Source: Karstenula rhodostoma CBS 690.94
Lineage: Eukaryota; Ascomycota; Dothideomycetes; Pleosporales; Didymosphaeriaceae
Length of the DNA stretch: 64,000 nt
Reading direction: 5' to 3'
Assembly: GCA_010093485.1 (NCBI GenBank)
Contig: MU001502.1
Span: forward strand, 1,260,057 to 1,324,056
The notes beneath the pieces are model-generated. The model did no database searches. It had not been told where the DNA came from and saw only the letters and a list, made by a program, of their open reading frames with translations. Position numbers and translations under genes: made by a program. Positions within the stretch are counted from its first letter, which is position 1, and every line of letters begins with the position of its first letter. Below, in pieces: positions 57,202 to 64,000 of this stretch.

Positions 57202-59289
57202 GTAAGACTAGAGTTGAGTGAGAATGTATGACGGGTGCAGGCAAATGCGCAGGAGTTGAGATGGTGTCCTTGAAGAAGATGTTGATGGGAGTTTTCAGTT
57301 CTGAGCCTTTGTTTGTTTTCGTGTGCGCAATGAGCATGTCGCGCCTGCTTCGGATGAGTTGCAAGCAAGAGCATTAGCTTGCAGAGCTCCAAGTCGGGTA
57401 GTCGCATTGTTACTGTATGCTTCGTTTCTATAGGGAGAAAACTCCTGCAAACGAACGCGAGCAAGATTACTTGCCAAATCGTAAATAGTAGATAGCCACC
57501 ACGACGCATCTTACAATCCCGATTGTCCTGGCGGCAAGGTAACGACATTTCATAGCTGTCGTGTTAGTACCCAAGCATCAACAGCTTATCCTCTCCCTTC
57601 CATCCTCGTTTCTTGGACTTCACCCCCGCATTGGTAACTAGAATATACAGTACCCAACCGTACCAAGCGCACGAAGTAAATCTCTCACACGTATTCCTAC
57701 CTCGCAGTCGTCCACCAACTCTATACCACTGTACTCACTGCATACACCAAATCATCTATCACATCAGGTCACCCACCCGCCTAACCCAGCCCCACACCCC
57801 CACCAGCAGCCGAAAAGTGTTAAAAAAAAAAAGGCAAAAAAAACATACAACAGCGGGGATTCCACGATTCTCACGAACTCGAGTACTAGTCCGCCGGTAT
57901 CCTGCTTAAATATGGCTGAGCGGACGGGAAGCCTTGCTTTCAGGATCCTGTGGTCGTATGTGGAGGTTACTGCGGGATGGGAGTTATGTATAGAAAGCCA
58001 GCAATATGTTGCGGAGAGATACTGCGAAGAGTAAGGAGAAGTTTCTGTAGGGGTGCATTGTACCGTTGGGTCTTCTGGAGGCGAAAACGGGTGAGGTTAG
58101 GTCCGCTGACGAGCACGTGATGGGCGCGACAAGCACGTGACGAGCGCCGCGACGAGCGGCCAGTGCGAACGAAGCTCAAGAGATACAGCTCTAGGCTTAC
58201 TACAATATCTTCTTTTGGCACCCTACAGAGTTCATGTATTGCGTTTTGCCGCGGCTTCCAGAAGCTCGCGAAGTATCATATTCATATTTGACTACAATAT
58301 CTTCCTGTATGCTTTTACGTAAAGTCTAACGGCATGCACCTGATCTGTCCGAGGTTGTCGTACCAAGATTGGCGGTTCCCGTGCTGCTCCGCATGGCAGA
58401 TATCAACTCGGGCGTTTATGCAGGCGGCGTGCAGGCGTCCTGCAGCTGCGGACGAAGGGACCAAAGGCCGGCGTGGGCGGAGAGGGCGCTGAGTCGCTTC
58501 GATAGACCAGTGGACGAAGAAAGTGGCTGTTCATTACCGATTCCAGGCATCACGAGGACCGCGAAAAGGCAGAACAGGTCTTGTCGACAGGCCATGGGCA
58601 CGGCCGTGTGTGGCAGAAGCAGCGGGCGTGTCGGCAGGCTATTGGGGTTGATAGCCTTCATATGCACGCCGACTAAGCGAAGGAGGAAGCGGCCGAGCCC
58701 CGCAAAAGGCGCCTCTGCCCCGCGAGCTTCACGAACCCGCCATCCCTCGAACCCTCGCATGTGCGGGGCCGTGGCAGCACTTGGAGGGGGCCGAGACGCG
58801 CTGGGGCGACGGGACACGGTGCCTAGTTGCGTCCATCGCAGAGCCATGGACCCGTCGGGCGGCGGGCCTGGCTGCTTTGTCGTGTCTTGATAATCCAGCG
58901 CCGTCGCGAATGTACAGCCATGCCCGCGCCATGTGGCGTCTGATGTTACCTCAACGCTGGTCATAGTGACCCTTCTCACTTGCGCCCAGTACTCGTAGAC
59001 GAGCTCACAGCCGTGCCCTGCCCTCCTTTCCGTCCTCTTCTCCGCACGCTGAACGACTCGCATCGCCGCCGCCGTTTTCCATCTAGCTCGTCATCGGCCC
59101 CTTCACTCGTCGTGCAGAATTGTGGGGAAACCTCCGATACTTCTCCGGACGAAGCCAGCCGCAACCACCGGGCACGCCCGTCGCATGCTGAGGCTGCCAG
59201 AGTGAAGCCTGTTGCCACCTCTGGCTGCCGTCTTTCCATGTGAGGAGCGAGACTGCGCGCGCCACAGAGACGCAGTGCGCGTCGAGGAC
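57202..59289. other. 2-kb divergent intergenic region
   Basis: Between outward-facing starts. Contains a poly-A tract near 57824-57843, two GCACGTGA sites at 58113-58140, and G/C-rich sequence from 58400 on that is probably the promoter and long 5' leader of the large regulator. Short overlapping frames on both strands lack protein character. Confidence 0.5.
58113..58140 (+). promoter_or_regulatory. Two GCACGTGA elements as a 20-bp direct repeat
   Basis: GCACGTGA at 58113-58120 and 58133-58140, each preceded by A or AA and followed by T/C-G. Both contain the CACGTG core of bHLH sites, in the same orientation and two helical turns apart. Confidence 0.45.
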
Positions 59290-62200
59290 ATGGGCGATTC
59301 TGGCACAACCACGACCACTATGACAGCGCCGCAACACGCGCGATTCGAACACGACGACCCGTTGGCACTGCACGAGTACGGTTTCTCCGAGCTCCGCGCC
59401 TCCATGGCCTCTTTCTCCGACTTCCCCACGGCCTTTGGGTCCAACCAGCGCTTTGGCAGTGGCTACGACCGGTCGCACACCACCATACAGACGAACCTGC
59501 ACAACCACCGGGGGAGCACAGTAGACATGGACGAAGGAAACGTGAGCGGGGGCAGCGCGCACCCGCACCGGCCCAGCATTGACCTGGGCCGCGATGGCAA
59601 CCACACGAGCCCGGAAAGCGCGGCTGGGCTGGCCATGCTGCTGGGGGATGGCATCGACGACGCATCGCTGCCAATGAAGCTCGAAGACGGGATGATGATG
59701 GAAGGCGCCGATAAGGACAACGGCGATGGCCACGACCCGCCACCGTGGAGCGAGATGAAGACAAAAGCGGGCAAGGAGAGAAAACGGCTGCCGCTGGCGT
59801 GCATTGCGTGTCGCCGCAAAAAGATCCGCTGTTCGGGCGAGAAGCCGGCGTGCAAGCACTGTTTGAGAAGTCGCATCCCGTGCGTTTACAAGGTCACCAC
59901 GCGCAAGGCGGCACCCAGGACCGACTACATGGCCATGCTCGACAAGCGGCTGCGGCGCATGGAGGACCGCGTCATCAAGCTCATCCCCAAGGAGAGCCTC
60001 CCCTCTGTCGTCGGCGTCGGACGCTCCATCGTCAAGCCTGCACTGCCAGGCGCGCCCCCAAAGACGCCCGCTGCGAACAAGAAACGAGGCGCCGAAGAAG
60101 CCTTCGGAAACGACCTGGACGAATGGGCACAGTCAAAATCGGCCAACTCCGACGCATCAGGCTCGGCGTCGCGGAATAAGGAATCCGATGACACCAGCCT
60201 GCTCACCGAGGGCATCGAGAGTCTGCCGCCCAAGGAGATACAGGAGCACCTAGCCGAAGTGTACTTCGACTTCGTATACGGGCAGAGCTACCCGCTTTTG
60301 CACAAGCCCAGCTTTCTGCGCAAGCTCGCAAAAGGCGACGTACCCCCAGTACTCATCCTGGCCATATGCGCCATTTCCGCGCGCTTCTCAACACATCCGC
60401 AGCTGCACCAGGAACCCTGCTTCCTCCGCGGCGACAACTGGGGAGAGAAGGCGCGAGAAATAGCACTCAAGCGGTACGACGCTCCCAACATCACCATTCT
60501 GATCGTCTACCTCCTGCTGGGTCTGCACGAGTTTGGAACATGTCAAGGTGGACGAAGTTGGATGTTTGGCGGCATGGCTCAGCGAATGGCCTACGCGCTG
60601 CAACTGCACAAAGAATGCGAGTACGATCCGAGTGTACCAGAAGCCGACCGCAAGCCTCTTAGCCTCACGGACCGCGAGATCCGACGGCGGACAATGTGGT
60701 CTTGCTTTCTCATGGACCGTTTCAACTCCTCCGGCACAGATCGACCATTGTTTGTGCACGAACAGTACATTGAGCTCCAGCTGCCTGTCAAAGAGCATCT
60801 TTATGTGCATGAGATACAGGCGCCGACGGAGAATCTAGAGGGAAACGTGCCAAATCCCGTTGCGCCGGATAGCGGCCAGTTATCGGACCCTCGCGAGAAC
60901 ATGGGTGTCACGGCTTACACTGTCCGGCTTGTGTGCATTTGGGGCAAGTTGATCAAGTACATGAACCTGGGCGGCAAAGAGCGGGAACCTGAGCCCATGT
61001 GGTCCGCCAAGTCTACCTTTCACATCATCAAGAAGGAGGCCAAGGAGTTCAAGGAATCCTTGCCGGAAATGCTGGTTTACAGCCCCGAAAACCTGAAAAG
61101 CCATGCCATTGGACGAACGGCAAATTCGTACATCTACTTACACATTCTCTACCAACAAATCATACTCTTTTTGCACCGATTCTCTCTCCCTTCACGAGCT
61201 GGGAGTCGACCACCGAAAGAAATGCCCCATGATTTCCTTACTGAGTCTGCTCGCACCGCATTAGATGCTGCGAACCAGATCTCGATTCTTATCAACGAAG
61301 CCATGGACCACAACGTAGTCGCACCATTCGCTGGCTATTCCGCTTTCTATTCCTCGACCGTCCACGTCCACGGCGTATTCTCGAAAAACCCGAAGCTCGA
61401 AGCGCAATCGAAGAAGTACCTCGCATACAACGTCAAATACCTGAGTAAAATGAAGAAGTATTGGGGTATGTTCCACTACATCGCGGAAACCTTGAAGGAG
61501 CTATACCGTCAACACGCAGACGCACAGCTCAGAGGCCCTGGCGCCGCTGGCGACAAGAGCAAAGCCGTCATCTTCCAATACGGCGACTGGTTCGACAGAT
61601 ATCCCCACGGCGTTTCCAAGACAGACTACGAGGATGCTGCCGAACCCAATATCAACGAGCCAGGCACTGACGCTGTACTTGGCCAGAAGAGCGACCTGCA
61701 GAGCGTAGAAGAGTTCTTTGCCTCACTTTCGCCGCCGACTCGAGCAGAGACGCAACGCAAGCAAGCCCGCAAGAGACAGTCGAAGGCAGCCTCCAAAGCC
61801 GACGCATCCAACGCGAGCCACGCTGCAGCACAGCATCGCGCCCAAGCGCGGCACCCAGGCCAACTACACCAACAGATGGGCCAAATCAACATCAATCCGC
61901 AAGAAGCCATCGATGCCTTCGACCCTAGCTACTTCGCGCAAGCCAACGCCCAACAATATATGCAGGACTACCCGCACGCGCAGCACAATCTCGCCATGCT
62001 CAACACCTCACCCACCACGATGATCCACCCAGGCCAGCAAATGGACCTCTCCCCCTTCCCGGACCTCGCTCCGCACGCCTCCAACGCGCCCTTCTGGGGC
62101 CTCGACCACTCGGGCATGGGCAGCAGCTTCTTCGACCCTGGCAACGCAGGCTGGTTCCTCCCCTTCAACGTCGAGCCGCCTGTCCTCGGCGACGACGGCG

Positions 62201-62361
62201 GCATGTTCACCGCGGATGCGTTTAGCCTCGGCGTCGGCGTCGGCTCGGCCGTCGATCTGGGGTTGAACGCTCACCCCGCGCACAGGCAGAGCGTGAGCCG
62301 TGGGCATGGGCCGCCACCCGGGATGGAAAGGTTGGATGGGCTCGACGGCACGCCGCAATAA
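59290..62361 (+). CDS. Large Zn2Cys6 transcription factor with fungal-specific TF domain
   Basis: Single exon, 1023 aa. The start at 59290 (M-G-D-S-G-T-T-T) is the first ATG in a frame that opens at 59212. Residues 1-165 are Asp/His/Ser-rich. The zinc cluster is at about 171-198, C-I-A-C-R-R-K-K-I-R-C then C-K-H-C-L-R-S-R-I-P-C, giving C-x2-C-x6-C-x6-C-x2-C-x6-C. A short coiled-coil-like linker follows (M-L-D-K-R-L-R-R-M-E-D-R-V). The fungal TF domain covers about 315-720, with Y-F-D-F-V-Y-G-Q-S-Y-P-L-L-H-K-P-S-F, W-M-F-G-G-M-A-Q-R-M-A-Y-A-L-Q-L and R-R-R-T-M-W-S-C-F-L-M-D-R. The C-terminus is Gln/Asn/Ala-rich, likely an activation or interaction region. Target genes are not evident; the flanking genes give no pathway clue. 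Confidence 0.92.
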   Translation: MGDSGTTTTTMTAPQHARFEHDDPLALHEYGFSELRASMASFSDFPTAFGSNQRFGSGYDRSHTTIQTNLHNHRGSTVDMDEGNVSGGSAHPHRPSIDLGRDGNHTSPESAAGLAMLLGDGIDDASLPMKLEDGMMMEGADKDNGDGHDPPPWSEMKTKAGKERKRLPLACIACRRKKIRCSGEKPACKHCLRSRIPCVYKVTTRKAAPRTDYMAMLDKRLRRMEDRVIKLIPKESLPSVVGVGRSIVKPALPGAPPKTPAANKKRGAEEAFGNDLDEWAQSKSANSDASGSASRNKESDDTSLLTEGIESLPPKEIQEHLAEVYFDFVYGQSYPLLHKPSFLRKLAKGDVPPVLILAICAISARFSTHPQLHQEPCFLRGDNWGEKAREIALKRYDAPNITILIVYLLLGLHEFGTCQGGRSWMFGGMAQRMAYALQLHKECEYDPSVPEADRKPLSLTDREIRRRTMWSCFLMDRFNSSGTDRPLFVHEQYIELQLPVKEHLYVHEIQAPTENLEGNVPNPVAPDSGQLSDPRENMGVTAYTVRLVCIWGKLIKYMNLGGKEREPEPMWSAKSTFHIIKKEAKEFKESLPEMLVYSPENLKSHAIGRTANSYIYLHILYQQIILFLHRFSLPSRAGSRPPKEMPHDFLTESARTALDAANQISILINEAMDHNVVAPFAGYSAFYSSTVHVHGVFSKNPKLEAQSKKYLAYNVKYLSKMKKYWGMFHYIAETLKELYRQHADAQLRGPGAAGDKSKAVIFQYGDWFDRYPHGVSKTDYEDAAEPNINEPGTDAVLGQKSDLQSVEEFFASLSPPTRAETQRKQARKRQSKAASKADASNASHAAAQHRAQARHPGQLHQQMGQININPQEAIDAFDPSYFAQANAQQYMQDYPHAQHNLAMLNTSPTTMIHPGQQMDLSPFPDLAPHASNAPFWGLDHSGMGSSFFDPGNAGWFLPFNVEPPVLGDDGGMFTADAFSLGVGVGSAVDLGLNAHPAHRQSVSRGHGPPPGMERLDGLDGTPQ

Positions 62362-62774
62362 CAGGGCGGTGCTCGGGGTGGGCGCGGTGAATGATTGGAC
62401 GATTGTTATGATGGGCTGGATGGGTCTTGCTCGACTCGACTCGACTCGGGTGTTTGGTTAGCGCGGGTGTGGTTCGCTAAGGGTGCGTGTATATAGTAGA
62501 TGCGTGGGTTGCTTTGGGTTGATACCATCACCGGTTGCTAGTGCTATCTTTTTTTTTTTTGTTTACCTTGCCTGGTTGCTTTGCATGGTGCGTGGGGAGG
62601 TGTGCAGCGTGGGCTGCCATTATCTCAGGTTGGCGTCATGTCACTAGGTTGCCCGCAGGTCTTTCGCATCGAAGCTCAACCACCCACTGACATCTCGTTG
62701 TAATTGATATACAACCCGCAGCTAACTTGTGCGTGCTTGGTATCAACGGGGTCTCGTCAGGGGCTTCGGAGATG

Positions 62775-62804
62775 TATGGTATGGTATGGTATGGTATGGT
62801 ATGG
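62775..62804 (+). repeat. TATGG microsatellite, six copies
   Basis: Six perfect head-to-tail TATGG units. Confidence 0.92.
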
Positions 62805-63059
62805 TAGTAGGAGTTTGGTCGTTGTTGTTGACAGGCTCTACTGTTCTGAAGAATGGGTAGAGAAGAGACCTCAGTGACAATTGGTGACTCCTCGTGAGCT
62901 TCTGCACGCCGCGGCGAAAGGAGAGCTGAGTATAATGGTGCGGATTGTAAGGCCCGTCTTGAAGCATCACGGTGGGGAGCGACACTGATTGCGAGGACTG
63001 AGAAGGCTGGTGTTGGAAGTGATGGGGGATGCTAAGACGTTGGTGGTTATCCAAGTACA

Positions 63060-63121
63060 ACAATGCATCCAAGGGCAACAATGCATCCAAGGGCGACAAT
63101 GCATCCAAGGGCGACAATGCC
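63060..63121 (+). repeat. Short tandem array around CAATGCATCCAAGGGC
   Basis: About three and a half copies of an 18-nt unit reading ATGCATCCAAGGGC[AG]ACA, with one A/G difference between copies. It lies in the 3' flank of the minus-strand gene and produces artificial repeats in the frames that cross it. Confidence 0.8.
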
Positions 63122-63182
63122 CGCATGAAGCTCTGCTTTCTCCATGGACCAAGCAACAGCCCAAACCCACCGCACCCGCTCC

Positions 63183-63761
63183 TCACTCCTCCTCCTCCTC
63201 TTCCACCGACGCCAACGCCCTTATCCCTTTCCACCTCCACCTCCCCTTGCCCTTCTGCTTCTGCTTCGCCGCCCTCCCACGAACCTCAACCCTCTGCTCC
63301 TCCGCCGCCTCAATTCCCGATCCAACCCTCGGCACCTCCACAGCCTCAACCTCAGCCTCCTCCCCCCTCCCCTCAGGCCTGAAATAAAGCTGCACAAACT
63401 TCCCCGCGGCCACCGCCTCCTCCCTTCCCGGCACCTGCCCATAGAAATAAAGCTCATGTTCCATCTCCTCTTTCCTGGGGCGCAGGGCCCTCGCACGGCC
63501 GTAGGCGCTAGCTAGCAGGGCGAGGTGCTCGACGGAGCGGATGCGGCGGCCGAGCGGCTCCGTCAGGTACAGCAGGTTGATGTTGCCGTCGAGGTAGTGC
63601 TCTGTGAGGAAGTTGCGGAGGCGGCGGTGGAGGTCGTCGGTCCCGGTTTGGAGGAGGGACAGGGATTCGAGGGCGGCGGCTAGGTTGAGGATGCCGTAGG
63701 GGCAGGTGGTGGTCAGGGGGGGTGTGGTCGGGGGTGGGGTGGGGTTCGGCGTGTCGGCCAT
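63183..63761 (-). CDS. Hypothetical protein with helical core and charged tail
   Basis: Single exon, 192 aa. After a Pro/Thr-rich start, residues about 20-125 look like a compact helical domain: Y-G-I-L-N-L-A-A-A-L-E-S-L-S-L-L, then L-H-R-R-L-R-N-F-L-T-E-H-Y-L-D-G-N-I-N-L-L-Y-L and H-L-A-L-L-A-S-A-Y-G-R-A-R-A-L, then K-F-V-Q-L-Y-F. The tail is Glu/Lys/Arg-rich and ends in a Glu run. Not recognised as a named family; it may be a small conserved fungal protein. Low complexity at both ends leaves the exact limits open, but the central part is protein-like and no other frame competes. Confidence 0.55.
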   Translation of the reverse strand: MADTPNPTPPPTTPPLTTTCPYGILNLAAALESLSLLQTGTDDLHRRLRNFLTEHYLDGNINLLYLTEPLGRRIRSVEHLALLASAYGRARALRPRKEEMEHELYFYGQVPGREEAVAAGKFVQLYFRPEGRGEEAEVEAVEVPRVGSGIEAAEEQRVEVRGRAAKQKQKGKGRWRWKGIRALASVEEEEEE

Positions 63762-64000
63762 TTTGGGGGTGGAGTTGAGAGTGGCTGGGGGTCGTGGATG
63801 GAGGTGGTGGGTGAGAGCGCGTGAGCGATTGTGTGGTGAGTCGTGGAGCGAGAGTAATGGGTCATGTGGCTCGGGCTCCTTGGTGGTTAACGATCTCGCA
63901 TAGTTATGTGATGGTAGCGATGGATCGATGGATGTATGGATTGAAGCGGGTGGAAGTGGGAGTGTTTGGGTTTGATGGAGGATCTCGAGAAGTGAGCTTC

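Larger units (their letters stand above)
62362..63182. other. Intergenic region with microsatellites
   Basis: About 820 bases between the regulator stop and the stop of the next, minus-strand gene. Holds a poly-T tract near 62550 and two short tandem repeats; an 18-nt array makes a spurious open frame on each strand. Confidence 0.55.

Noticed and set aside
62743..63240. 165-aa minus-strand frame with L-D-A-L-S-P repeats
   Set aside because: The repeats come from an 18-nt non-coding tandem array in the 3' flank, and no domain or start context supports it.

Overview
The window looks like a gene-dense euchromatic stretch of a filamentous ascomycete (Pezizomycotina). Genes are split by short introns, mostly 45-70 nt, with GTRNGY-type donors and YAG acceptors. 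The families present are typical of this group: two Zn2Cys6 regulators, a DUF3176 membrane protein, a UstYa/DUF3328 protein, F-box proteins, GPI-type serine-rich proteins and a JmjN/JmjC/ePHD demethylase. A Dothideomycete is likely from the overall feel of the gene set, but that is inference. No bacterial operons, tRNA or rRNA genes, CRISPR arrays or intact transposons were seen. There is one 40-N assembly gap (42300-42339). Splice models were built by hand from reading frame, GT/AG sites and family conservation.

Layout. 1-2162: no gene. 2163-3206: secreted CAP-domain protein. 4015-6115 (-) and 6566-8508 (+): divergent pair, an ion-transporter-superfamily permease and a membrane protein whose two 5' exons are easily missed. 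9174-11018: ankyrin protein with an NLR-like N-terminal domain. 11106-12602 (-): F-box protein. 13279-14842: YAG7-like RGG protein. 16845-21197: KDM4-type histone demethylase. 21987-31710: a compact block holding a Zn2Cys6 regulator, an aldehyde dehydrogenase, a SnoaL-like protein, a dihydroxybenzoate-decarboxylase-type amidohydrolase and a carotenoid/stilbene cleavage oxygenase. 31884-33450: second F-box protein. 33451-38067: gene-poor, repeat-rich island with one broken reading frame.

38068-41142: two minus-strand genes (glycine-zipper/poly-His protein; membrane protein). 41695-42533: GPI-type repeat protein containing the gap. 43605-44628: unknown. 44707-46261: secreted HExxH protein in six exons. 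47334-49227: secreted Pro/Asn/Asp repeat protein. 49715-50275: tRNA-splicing endonuclease subunit Sen15. 50433-51477 (-) and 52063-52281 (+): a UstYa-type protein divergent from a tiny secreted precursor with three S-Y-G-x-Y motifs. 52909-54657: DUF3176 protein lacking its usual N-terminus. 56014-57201: repeat-bearing unknown. 59290-62361: large Zn2Cys6 regulator. 63183-63761: unknown.

Two groupings matter most. The 22-32 kb block reads as an aromatic-catabolism cluster: oxidative C=C cleavage gives an aromatic aldehyde, the aldehyde dehydrogenase makes the acid, the amidohydrolase decarboxylates it, and a linked Zn2Cys6 protein may control it. The 50.4-52.3 kb pair (UstYa-type oxidase candidate plus a Tyr-rich secreted micro-precursor) is a candidate minimal UstYa-dependent peptide (dikaritin-like RiPP) locus. 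Both are proposals from sequence and context, not shown functions.
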